A stretch of DNA of 25,225 nucleotides from Gelria sp. (GTDB taxonomy: Bacteria > Bacillota > Syntrophomonadia > Syntrophomonadales > Syntrophomonadaceae), in the NCBI GenBank assembly GCA_012839665.1, contig DUMX01000336.1, positions 1-25,225 on the forward strand. The letters are read 5' to 3'. Below are positions 1-6,902 of this stretch, in pieces. A program made the position numbers and the translations under genes. Under the pieces are notes generated by a model that was not told the DNA's origin, made no database searches, and saw only the letters and a list, made by a program, of their open reading frames with translations. Each line of letters starts with the position of its first letter. Positions within the stretch are counted from its first letter, which is position 1.

Positions 1-141
1 AGCTATAGCCAACCATAGAAACCATAACCCCAGGGTAAAAATCTCAATAGCACCGCATATTACTGCTACTAATATCCACTGTACCGCGGTGCTATTGAGA
101 TTTTTACCCTGGGGTTATGGTTTCTATGGTTGGCTATAGCT
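1..141. repeat. Perfect 56-bp inverted repeat at left edge
   Basis: Bases 1-56 are the exact reverse complement of bases 86-141, with a 29-base spacer (57-85). I paired every position and found no mismatch. The right arm is coding sequence of the NfeD gene, so the left arm is an antisense copy of it. The repeat starts at base 1 of the window, which is typical of a fold-back chimera at a contig end, though a real inverted duplication is possible. The loop has an in-frame TAA at 70-72 that blocks the NfeD frame. Confidence 0.95.
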
Positions 142-492
142 GCTTTGATTGTAGCCGGCGCTGTTAGTGTAGGTTGGTTATCTTCACTGGAAGTGCAATT
201 ACTGGTCTTCGCCTTTCTAACCCTATTGTTTATTATCTTTACCCGCCCCCTGACGGTAAGACTTTTCCGAACCACTGACACCGTTAGTAACGTCAATGCC
301 TTAATTGGCCAACATGGTATTGCTACCACTGATATTGAACCTCTTCACTTTGGGCAGGTTAAAGTAAACGGAGAAATTTGGACCGCTTTTTCAGGAGAAA
401 ATATTGAGGAAGGCAATCGGATTATGGTTACTGGAATAGACGGGGTTAAACTCCAGGTAGTCAATGCTATTGAGTATACTGATAAGGATTAA
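73..492 (+). CDS. NfeD-family membrane protein, 5' end disrupted
   Basis: Short NfeD-type protein, the usual partner of SPFH/stomatin proteins in membrane quality control. The frame is open from codon 73 and reads GAIEIFT...LWFLWLAIAALI, which resembles the first membrane segment of NfeD (EIFTPG-type motif). A second hydrophobic segment follows (LLVFAFLTLLFIIF), then a C-terminal OB-fold-like part (ALIGQHGIATTDI...GQVKVNGEIWTAFS...GNRIMVTGIDGVKLQV). No ATG is available; the first plausible start, TTG at 130, falls inside the first membrane helix and has no good ribosome binding site. I therefore think the true N-terminus is missing, replaced by the inverted repeat at 1-56. The stomatin gene follows 38 bases downstream, as expected for this pair. 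Confidence 0.8.
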   Translation, partial: YPLYRGAIEIFTLGLWFLWLAIAALIVAGAVSVGWLSSLEVQLLVFAFLTLLFIIFTRPLTVRLFRTTDTVSNVNALIGQHGIATTDIEPLHFGQVKVNGEIWTAFSGENIEEGNRIMVTGIDGVKLQVVNAIEYTDKD

Positions 493-530
493 CCCGGGGT
501 TAAATTTTTATAAAGGAGTGTGGACAGCAG

Positions 531-1490
531 ATGGAGATACTTCGTATTTTTGTTAACCTGGTTATTGTTCTTTTCGTAATAATCATTGCTTTTTCGTCTA
601 TCAAGATTATTAGACAGGCTACTGTAGGTATTGTAGAGCGACTGGGTAAATTTCATAAGATGGCGGAGCAAGGGATTAATGTGATTATTCCCTTTATAGA
701 CTCCTTCCGAAACGTGGTGGATTTACGCGAGCAGGTAGTTGATTTTCCTCCCCAGCCGGTAATAACCAAGGATAATGTTACCATGATGATTGATACCGTA
801 GTTTATTACCAGGTTACCGATGCCTTCAAGTACACCTATGAAATAGCTAATCCTATTTTGGCTATAGAAAACCTGACAGCTACTACTCTAAGAAATATCG
901 TGGGTGATTTAGAACTGGATGAAACTCTTACTTCTAGAGATCTCGTCAATACCCGCTTACGCGTTATATTGGATGAAGCTACTGATAAATGGGGTATTAA
1001 GGTAAACCGCGTAGAATTAAAAAACATTTTGCCACCCCAGGATATTCAGAATGCCATGGAAAAACAGATGCGGGCCGAAAGAGAGAAAAGAGAAGCAATT
1101 CTCATTGCCGAGGGGCAAAAAACCGCTGCTATCTTGGAAGCCGAAGGTAGCAAACAGGCTACTATATTAAAAGCTGAAGCTATTAAAGAGGCTAACATCC
1201 GTGAAGCGGAAGGAACCCGACAAGCTAAAATCCTGGAAGCCGAAGGTGAATCCCAGGCCGTCCTGCTCGTGCAAAGAGCCCTGGCCGACAGCCTGGTTAT
1301 GCTAAGAGAAGCTTCCGCTGATGAAAAGGTACTGGCCCTGAAATCCCTGGAAGCCCTTAAGATTATTGGCGACGGCCAGGCAACCAAGCTTATTATCCCC
1401 GCCGACCTGGCCGGACTGGGCGGAGTATTCGCCGCTCTGAAGGAAGCTACCCTGGATAACCCTGCCGCGGGTGAGCAAATTAAGCCGTAA
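531..1490 (+). CDS. SPFH/stomatin-family membrane scaffold protein (QmcA-like)
   Basis: 319-aa protein of the stomatin/prohibitin (SPFH) family, which forms oligomeric scaffolds in membrane microdomains. One N-terminal membrane segment (about residues 5-24) is followed by the SPFH domain (about 25-185), with the family-typical GIVERLGKFHK, GINVIIPFID and LREQVVDFPPQPVITKDNV stretches and LDETLTSRD. Residues of about 188-243 are a long helix built from five 11-residue repeats (ILIAEGQKTAA, ILEAEGSKQAT, ILKAEAIKEAN and so on), typical of the coiled coil. The ATG has an AAGGAG site 13 bases upstream. It is the second gene of a pair with NfeD. A strong hairpin terminator follows at 1642-1674. Confidence 0.93.
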   Translation: MEILRIFVNLVIVLFVIIIAFSSIKIIRQATVGIVERLGKFHKMAEQGINVIIPFIDSFRNVVDLREQVVDFPPQPVITKDNVTMMIDTVVYYQVTDAFKYTYEIANPILAIENLTATTLRNIVGDLELDETLTSRDLVNTRLRVILDEATDKWGIKVNRVELKNILPPQDIQNAMEKQMRAEREKREAILIAEGQKTAAILEAEGSKQATILKAEAIKEANIREAEGTRQAKILEAEGESQAVLLVQRALADSLVMLREASADEKVLALKSLEALKIIGDGQATKLIIPADLAGLGGVFAALKEATLDNPAAGEQIKP

Positions 1491-1516
1491 CCATGGTTAA
1501 TAAGAAAACAGAATTT

Positions 1517-1560
1517 TAATAGACACAGATTACACAGATTTTTTAGGATTAACACAGATT
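1517..1560. repeat. Degenerate ACACAGATTA intergenic repeat
   Basis: After the stomatin gene the 8-mer ACACAGAT occurs three times (near 1523, 1532 and 1552). A related stretch (ATAGACACAAATTAAC) lies near 20247 and another (TCACAGATTAACA) near 6845. This looks like an intergenic repeat family of low conservation. No function is evident. Confidence 0.6.
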
Positions 1561-1641
1561 GTTTTTTAAAATAAACCTAACCCCGGCAACTATTTTCGTA
1601 GGTGGTTGTGTGTGCCTAGCATACATGAAGGGTTAATATAG

Positions 1642-1674
1642 AAAATGCTGCAGTTTAAATACTGCAGCATTTTT
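1642..1674. terminator. Bidirectional intrinsic terminator
   Basis: A 13-bp perfect stem (1642-1654 with 1661-1673) closes on a 6-base loop. The stem carries an A-run on one side and a T-run on the other, so it can work in both directions. It lies between the convergent stomatin gene (plus) and the cyclo-ligase gene (minus). Confidence 0.93.
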
Positions 1675-1686
1675 ACTCCTGCATTT

Positions 1687-2283
1687 TCAAAAGAAATCCC
1701 AGTCTACTGCAATTTCAGAATGGTCAGTGACTATCCAATGTACCGGTACATCTCCAGGGTGAGGATAGATATTATTTACTACTTGAAATTCATAGCAGAC
1801 TCCGCATTTAAAGCATTGCTTATTTAAACCGGGCAGGAAACGGTCATAATAGCCTTTGCCATAACCTAAACGATAACCGTTAGCATCGAAAACCAGAGCG
1901 GGGACTATTACTACATCAATTTTATCAACTGCAAAGGGTTCTCCTTGAGGCTCCTGGATACCAAAAGAACCACGTCCCATGTCTTCTCCCGATTTGTATT
2001 CAACTGCCTGCAAACTATCCCCTTCTACTCTTGGCAGCAGAATAGTGCGCCCTTGTTTCTGCAGTTTCTGAAGCCAGGGCCTCAGATTAACCTCATTTCT
2101 TATGCTACTAAACCCCATTATTACCTGTGCCTGCTGTAGTGGTTGCAGTTCCTCCAGGCGCTGGCATACTTTTTGGCTTAATTTTTCCACTTCCAGCTGA
2201 GATAGTTTATTTCTATTAACCATCATTTGTTCCCGTAGATTGTCCCGAAGACTAACGCTACTCGGATTATCATTAATTTTCAT
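1687..2283 (-). CDS. 5-formyltetrahydrofolate cyclo-ligase family protein
   Basis: 198-aa protein that should convert 5-formyltetrahydrofolate to 5,10-methenyltetrahydrofolate using ATP, in cytosolic one-carbon metabolism. Family signs are the N-terminal helix with basic residues (REQMMVNRNKLS), ILLPRVEG in the middle, and the C-terminal signature GYRLGYGKGYYDRFL (about residues 137-151), which is the nucleotide and folate site. The length matches the family. The ATG has a GGGAGG site 9 bases upstream. Its start overlaps the end of lgt by 11 bases, so the two are probably co-transcribed. Names used for this family are fau, ygfA and MTHFS. Confidence 0.92.
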   Translation of the reverse strand: MKINDNPSSVSLRDNLREQMMVNRNKLSQLEVEKLSQKVCQRLEELQPLQQAQVIMGFSSIRNEVNLRPWLQKLQKQGRTILLPRVEGDSLQAVEYKSGEDMGRGSFGIQEPQGEPFAVDKIDVVIVPALVFDANGYRLGYGKGYYDRFLPGLNKQCFKCGVCYEFQVVNNIYPHPGDVPVHWIVTDHSEIAVDWDFF

Positions 2284-3043
2284 CCGGTACTACCTCCCGG
2301 TGATGCGACTTTCGCCAATAATATGCCAATAACCCTAAAATTAATAGACCCAGGGTATAAACCTGGCCTAATGATAGTGGTCCCACGAAAATTTCACTGA
2401 AACGGAAAAACTCCACCATAAAACGATAAATAGCGTAACCAATTATGTAGAGTAGAAATATCTGCCCAGAAAATTTGCGCTTCGGGTAAAAGCTTATCAG
2501 GATTATAAACAGGAGTAGATTTAAACCTGAGCTATATAGCTGGGTAGGATGACGAGAATAAGCATCTACAAATGGGAAAACTACGCCACAGGCAGAGTCC
2601 GTAATATTGCCATAGCAACAGCCATTCATAAAACAACCTATCCGTACCAGGGCATAACCCAAAGCCAGGTAAGGAGCAAACATATCGGCTACCGCCCAAA
2701 AGGATAATTTTTTACGGCGCAGGTAGATGATAAAAGGAATTAATCCCCCAACCAGGGCACCATACCAGGCCAGGCCCTTAATCCCCCCATCCTGTAAGCT
2801 AAACATGGTTAGAGGGTGGGCCAAAAATTCTGCCCACTCATAGGTAAAAATATAGGCCAGGCGAGCTCCTACTACACCACAAATTACACAGATTACTACC
2901 AGGTCCAGGACTATATCTTTCTGGTAACCCTCTTTTTCAAACAGCTTGCTAATACCTATAATGGCTATGATTACTGCTATTGCCAGCATCAGGCCCCAGG
3001 AAAATATATTGATTTTGCCAATTGTAACTATAACTGGTCGCAT
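2273..3043 (-). CDS. lgt: Phosphatidylglycerol:prolipoprotein diacylglyceryl transferase
   Basis: Integral membrane enzyme that moves diacylglycerol from phosphatidylglycerol onto the lipobox cysteine of prolipoproteins, the first step of lipoprotein maturation. The start was set at the ATG at 3043 because the protein then begins MRPVIVTIGKINIFSWGLM, as the family does, and AAAGGAG lies 8 bases upstream; the frame runs open 14 codons further without a ribosome site. Visible signatures: GALVGGLIPF, RIGCFMNGCCYG (the Lgt signature) and HPTQLYSS. There are about seven hydrophobic segments in 256 aa. The upstream region carries the DnaA-box cluster. Substrates encoded in this window include the ZnuA-like protein and the lipoprotein at 24457. 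Confidence 0.96.
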   Translation of the reverse strand: MRPVIVTIGKINIFSWGLMLAIAVIIAIIGISKLFEKEGYQKDIVLDLVVICVICGVVGARLAYIFTYEWAEFLAHPLTMFSLQDGGIKGLAWYGALVGGLIPFIIYLRRKKLSFWAVADMFAPYLALGYALVRIGCFMNGCCYGNITDSACGVVFPFVDAYSRHPTQLYSSGLNLLLFIILISFYPKRKFSGQIFLLYIIGYAIYRFMVEFFRFSEIFVGPLSLGQVYTLGLLILGLLAYYWRKSHHREVVPDEN

Positions 3044-3068
3044 ATAGGTCACTCCTTTGCTTCTCATG

Positions 3069-3194
3069 TTATCCACAGGAAGCATTATTCTATATTACGA
3101 TAACGACATTTTACCCTGGGACTTGGTAAGTATTATAAAAGTTCTAAAGATACGGATAGATTAATTATCAACAGACTTATCCACATTATCCACA
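3069..3194. promoter_or_regulatory. DnaA-box cluster between tsaD and lgt
   Basis: Three perfect TTATCCACA boxes occur on the plus strand at 3069-3077, 3177-3185 and 3186-3194, the last two directly abutting. A one-mismatch box (TTATCAACA) lies at 3165-3173. All fall in the roughly 160-bp gap upstream of lgt, and the middle of the gap is AT-rich. No dnaA, dnaN or gyrase gene is nearby, so this is more likely a DnaA titration or regulatory cluster than the origin itself. Binding is inferred from the consensus only. Confidence 0.7.
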
Positions 3195-3202
3195 GGCATT
3201 TT

Positions 3203-4213
3203 TCACAAGGACAATAGACCGGGATAAGCGTTAATATGTAGAGGAGCAAAATCCCCTTTGACATAGCTAATATGGGCATTACCGGCAATCATAGCCGCAT
3301 TATCAGTGCACAATTGTAAAGAAGGATAGTATACCGGCAGTCCTAGTTCCTGGCTTCTATTTTTCATCAAATTTCGCAATTCCCGATTGGCAGCTACACC
3401 GCCTGCCATTAAAATTGAGCGTACTTTATATTTCTTAGCTGCTTGAATAGTCTTCTCTACCAGTACTTCTACCAGTGCAGCCTGAAATTCTGCTGCCAGG
3501 TCATTTACATTAGCTATTCCTTTGCGCTTTAATTTGTTCCACTCGTTCATACTGGCAGTTTTCAAACCGCTAAAGCTAAACTCAAAATCATTACGATCCA
3601 GGAACACCCGAGGAAGAACTACCCTACCGGGCTTTCCTTTTTCCGCCGCCTTTTGTATAGCCGGTCCCCCCGGATAACCTAGCCCTAAAAAACGGGCAAC
3701 TTTATCGAAGGCCTCACCAGCAGCATCGTCACGAGTCTGGCCAATAAGTTCATATTCACCTATCGATGACATATATACAAGACTGGTGTGCCCCCCTGAA
3801 ACTACCAGGCAAATAGCAGGAAATTCTATCCCGGAGTGTTCTAAGAAATTAGCATAAATATGTCCCTCCAGATGGTTTACTGCTACTAAAGGACGATTCA
3901 GGCCATAAGCAAAGGCTTTGGCAAAAGATAGTCCTACCAGCAAGGCTCCAATCAACCCGGGTCGGTTGGTAACGGCTACCGCATCTATATCCCGATATTC
4001 CAATCCCGCTTCCCTGAAAGCAGCGTCAACTACCGGACCAACGTTCTCGATATGTTTGCGTGAGGCCACCTCCGGTACTACCCCGCCAAACTGGGAGTGA
4101 ATATTTACCTGGGAATTAATTATATTAGATAATATTTCCCTCCCGTTCTTAACAATAGCCGCAGCCGTCTCATCACAGGAGGTCTCTATACCCAAAATCA
4201 ATACATCCTTCAA
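3203..4213 (-). CDS. tsaD: tRNA t6A37 threonylcarbamoyltransferase TsaD
   Basis: Catalytic subunit that moves the threonylcarbamoyl group onto A37 of ANN-decoding tRNAs, working with TsaB and TsaE. ASKHA-fold signs: LGIETSCDET at the N-terminus, the metal-binding histidines in ASRKHIENV and HLEGHIYANF, RPGLIGALLVG, VVSGGHTSLV and GGVAANRELR. Length is about 336 aa, normal for the family. The start is probably TTG at 4213, with AGGTGA 5 bases upstream; a GTG three codons earlier (4222) overlaps that ribosome site and has none of its own. It is the last gene of tsaE-tsaB-rimI-tsaD, with a 50-base gap after rimI. Confidence 0.96.
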   Translation of the reverse strand: MKDVLILGIETSCDETAAAIVKNGREILSNIINSQVNIHSQFGGVVPEVASRKHIENVGPVVDAAFREAGLEYRDIDAVAVTNRPGLIGALLVGLSFAKAFAYGLNRPLVAVNHLEGHIYANFLEHSGIEFPAICLVVSGGHTSLVYMSSIGEYELIGQTRDDAAGEAFDKVARFLGLGYPGGPAIQKAAEKGKPGRVVLPRVFLDRNDFEFSFSGLKTASMNEWNKLKRKGIANVNDLAAEFQAALVEVLVEKTIQAAKKYKVRSILMAGGVAANRELRNLMKNRSQELGLPVYYPSLQLCTDNAAMIAGNAHISYVKGDFAPLHINAYPGLLSL

Positions 4214-4263
4214 ATATTTCACCTACTAATCATAGATAAGTGTCCTTCAGTGTCAAAAAAATT

Positions 4264-4719
4264 TTAAAACAACAATTTCGTCATTATAATGGCATCTTCG
4301 CCGTCATCAGTATAATAACCCCGGCGCAGGCCGCTGGGGAAATAGTACAGGTTGCTGTACATAGCCAAAGCCGCCTGATTACTGGGGCGAACTTCTAAAA
4401 GTATACGGTTAGCTTTCTTATCCCGGGCTACCTGTTCCAATTCCTGCATCAGAGCAGTCCCCATACCAAATTGACGAAAATCCGGGTCCACAGCCACATT
4501 AGTTATATGAGCCTCTTCAAAAACTACCCATATACCCCCGTACCCCACTACCTCTCCTTCATAGTCACATACCAAATAAGTGGCAAAGCTATTTTTCAAC
4601 TCGCCCAGGTATGACTCCCGGGACCAGGGCAGGGTAAAAGATTTTTGCTCAATCCGCATAACTTCATCAATATCCTGTGGGGTCATCTTCCTCAGGATAA
4701 AGTCCCGATTAAGCATCAT
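4264..4719 (-). CDS. rimI: Ribosomal protein S18-alanine N-acetyltransferase-like GNAT
   Basis: 151-aa GNAT acetyltransferase. The acetyl-CoA motif is seen as VDPDFRQFGMGTALMQEL (about residues 78-95), followed by LLEVRPSNQAALAMYSNLYY and RRGYYTDDGEDAIIM, which are typical of RimI. The expected substrate is the N-terminal alanine of ribosomal protein S18, though in Bacillota the true substrate is less certain. The start ATG overlaps the tsaB stop as ATGA, so the two are translationally coupled. Placement between tsaB and tsaD is a common Bacillota arrangement. Confidence 0.93.
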   Translation of the reverse strand: MMLNRDFILRKMTPQDIDEVMRIEQKSFTLPWSRESYLGELKNSFATYLVCDYEGEVVGYGGIWVVFEEAHITNVAVDPDFRQFGMGTALMQELEQVARDKKANRILLEVRPSNQAALAMYSNLYYFPSGLRRGYYTDDGEDAIIMTKLLF

Positions 4720-5432
4720 AACTCTCCTCTTCCTAAACGGTATTCCGCCTCTGATAATCTAATATAAACTGGTCGAAGGCTAAGAATATCCTCAAACTCG
4801 CCCTGCTGAGCTTTTTTAAGCCCCAAACTACCCAATGCTGCCGCCCGGGGCAACATCAGGTGGGGAGGTGGAATTTGTAAACAGTTACCCAGTTCTTGCT
4901 GAAAAAACTCGGCATAGGGATAGTAGCCGTCTCCTAATAATATAATCCGGTCTTTTCCCTTCTTTACAGCCACGTCCCGAGCTTTAACTGCAAATTCTGC
5001 CGGGGAACAGGCCAGATTTTCATGCAATTTATAAGGAATGGCACCGGTAACATCATAAAAACCACAGTAAACTTCCTGTCTGCGAGCATCCAGCAGCGGA
5101 CAAATCAGAGCATCACTACCACAAAGGTTGTGGGCCAGGGTATCCAGGGTAGATACACCAGCAACCGGCTTACCGGTAGCCAGGCTCAATCCTTTTACTG
5201 CAGCCAGGCCAATTCTCAAGCCCGTAAAAGACCCCGGGCCGATGGTTACAGCAAAAGCATCGACCTGTTGGATAGTACACTCACACTCTTTTAAAACCCG
5301 GTCTACCATTACCATCAGGGTTTCAGAATGTGTCTTTTTATAATTAGAAAACTCCTCCTTAAGGAGCTTCTCTCCATTTAGCAAGGCCACCCCGGCAACG
5401 GAGGTGGCACTATCTATGGCCAGAATTAACAT
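4716..5432 (-). CDS. tsaB: tRNA t6A biosynthesis protein TsaB
   Basis: 238-aa ASKHA-fold partner of TsaD. It lacks catalytic metal ligands but scaffolds the t6A complex. Family signs are the N-terminal MLILAIDSATSVAGVAL, the HSETLM segment, the glycine-rich TIGPGSFTGLRIGLAAVKGL (about residues 62-81) and the PLLDARRQEVY region. The gene overlaps tsaE by 23 bases at its start and rimI by 4 bases at its end, so the operon is tightly packed. Confidence 0.95.
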   Translation of the reverse strand: MLILAIDSATSVAGVALLNGEKLLKEEFSNYKKTHSETLMVMVDRVLKECECTIQQVDAFAVTIGPGSFTGLRIGLAAVKGLSLATGKPVAGVSTLDTLAHNLCGSDALICPLLDARRQEVYCGFYDVTGAIPYKLHENLACSPAEFAVKARDVAVKKGKDRIILLGDGYYPYAEFFQQELGNCLQIPPPHLMLPRAAALGSLGLKKAQQGEFEDILSLRPVYIRLSEAEYRLGRGEL

Positions 5433-5889
5433 ATGCTTTTAGTTCCTCCACTTTAGCCTGGTAATGCTGACCCCTTCCGCTTATCGCAACCAGACGTTCG
5501 CGCTCGTAATCTTCTTCCACCAATTCGATTTTTACCAGTAGTGCTTCCGGGGGAAGCAAATTTTCTGCTACCTGGGGCCATTCAATCAGGCTCAGACCAT
5601 CTCTTTCCAGGTAATCCTCCAGGCCCAGGTCATCCAGCTCATTACCTTCTAAACGGTAAAAGTCAAAATGACATATTTTTATATCTGCCGGATAAATGTT
5701 CATTAAAGTAAAGGTAGGACTGGTCACCCGCCCCATATAACCTAGACCCCGGGCAATACCCCGGACCAGTGTGGTTTTACCTGCTCCCAACTCACCGGTC
5801 AAGTATACCACATCGTTATTTTCAAGTACACGGGCTAATAACTTCCCCAAAGATATCATATCTTCCTCACTATTTACTGTTATTAGCAA
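5410..5889 (-). CDS. tsaE: tRNA t6A biosynthesis ATPase TsaE
   Basis: 159-aa P-loop ATPase that recycles the TsaB-TsaD complex in t6A synthesis. The Walker A motif is GELGAGKTTLVRG (about residues 33-45), followed by the family's VTSPTFTLMNIY and the HFDFYRLEG segment. LSLIEWP (about residues 99-105) matches the usual C-terminal half. The start is TTG at 5889 with AGGTGA 6 bases upstream. It opens the tsaE-tsaB-rimI-tsaD cluster. The 190 bases upstream, toward udg, contain an AT-rich repeat and no clear promoter. Confidence 0.95.
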   Translation of the reverse strand: MLITVNSEEDMISLGKLLARVLENNDVVYLTGELGAGKTTLVRGIARGLGYMGRVTSPTFTLMNIYPADIKICHFDFYRLEGNELDDLGLEDYLERDGLSLIEWPQVAENLLPPEALLVKIELVEEDYERERLVAISGRGQHYQAKVEELKAYVNSGHR

Positions 5890-5990
5890 ATATCGTTCAC
5901 CTCATAATTACTCTTTTACCAAATGCCTGACACCCAGCTCAATCTTCACTCAGGTTAATAACCCTTTTCTATTGCTGAGTGCAGACTACA

Positions 5991-6024
5991 ATAATTTTTA
6001 ATTCTTAATTCTTAATCCTTAATT
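5991..6024. repeat. TTAATTCTTAATT-type AT-rich repeat
   Basis: Three iterations of TTAATTCTTAAT-like sequence fill the gap between udg and tsaE. Closely similar stretches lie at 14835-14855 (inverted) and 20261-20284. Function unknown; probably a degenerate intergenic repeat. Confidence 0.55.
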
Positions 6025-6078
6025 TACCTCGCTTTTCAGGGTCAACTTTTCAATACCCATGCCTTCGGCTATCTCCAC

Positions 6079-6774
6079 CTATTTACCTTCTTGATAGTAC
6101 TCATCCCGGATTTGTTTAAAATCCTCCCAGGTTGGTCGTTTATAAGACTGGGTACGCAGCAGAGCAGCAGGATGAAATGTTGCCATTATCTTAATATCCT
6201 GGCGATTAAACCATCTTCCCCGAGTCATGGTGATACTAGCCCCAGGATCTATAATCGTCTTAGTTGCCAATGAGCCCAAACATACTAATATCTGGGGTTT
6301 AATCATTCTAATCTGGGCTTCCAGATAGTTCCTGCAGACTCTAACTTCATCAGGATGAGGCAAACGATTCCTCGGAGGACGACATTTGACTACATTGGCA
6401 ATAAAAACTTCATGCCGAGGCAGTTCTGCTGCCTGTAATATCTTATCCAGCAATTTACCGGCCTTTCCTACAAATGGCCTTCCCTGCAGGTCTTCATCTA
6501 ATCCCGGGCCTTCACCTACCAGCATTAAACGGGCATCGCTCTTACCTTCACCAAAAACAACTTGCCGGCAGCCCTCTCGCAAACGACATTGCCGACAGTC
6601 TTTAGCTCTCTGTTCCAATTCACTTAAAGACTGCAAATCCAAATAAGCCTCCTGCGGCTTTACACCGGGAATAAAAGGTATGTAAACTGACCCTTGTTCC
6701 TCTATACTTTCTTCCTGGGACTGCAGTTCCTTGGTTTCCGGTTGACCAAATAATCCCGGCTGTTCAATAGACAT
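6079..6774 (-). CDS. Family 4 uracil-DNA glycosylase (4Fe-4S)
   Basis: 231-aa DNA repair enzyme that removes uracil from DNA. Motif 1 is GEGPGLDEDLQGRPFVGKAGKLLD (about residues 87-110) and the second active-site motif is HPAALLR (about 201-207). Cysteines at about 60, 63, 131 and 147 have the CxxC...C(15)C spacing of the iron-sulfur ligands of family 4 enzymes; C69 is extra. An N-terminal extension of about 45 residues, rich in Glu and Gln, precedes the domain. The ATG has a GGGAGGGGAG ribosome site. The gene stands alone between the GH18 terminator and tsaE. Confidence 0.92.
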   Translation of the reverse strand: MSIEQPGLFGQPETKELQSQEESIEEQGSVYIPFIPGVKPQEAYLDLQSLSELEQRAKDCRQCRLREGCRQVVFGEGKSDARLMLVGEGPGLDEDLQGRPFVGKAGKLLDKILQAAELPRHEVFIANVVKCRPPRNRLPHPDEVRVCRNYLEAQIRMIKPQILVCLGSLATKTIIDPGASITMTRGRWFNRQDIKIMATFHPAALLRTQSYKRPTWEDFKQIRDEYYQEGK

Positions 6775-6858
6775 TTTCTCCCCTCCCGCTTAATTTTAAT
6801 CTTTCTGTAGAAAAACTTCCATTTATTCGCCTAAAATCTACTAATCACAGATTAACAT

Positions 6859-6891
6859 AAAAAGCGAGTTGGCTCACCCAACCCGCTTTTT
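6859..6891 (-). terminator. Intrinsic terminator after GH18 gene
   Basis: On the minus strand a 9-bp stem core with one G-U pair (GCGGGTTGG with CCAACTCGC) is followed by a T-run. It lies just past the stop of the GH18 gene at 6903 and separates that unit from udg. Confidence 0.88.
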
Positions 6892-6902
6892 GTCAAGTCT
6901 AT

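Noticed and set aside
1046..1555. 169-codon open frame opposite the stomatin gene
   Set aside because: It is antisense to the repeat-rich coiled-coil coding sequence, is rich in Ser, Arg and Ala as expected of a shadow frame, and has no ribosome site.
1580..1641. Segment after the stomatin gene that looked vaguely like the end of a group II intron or other ncRNA
   Set aside because: No domain V-like hairpin or maturase is present and the match was only impressionistic.
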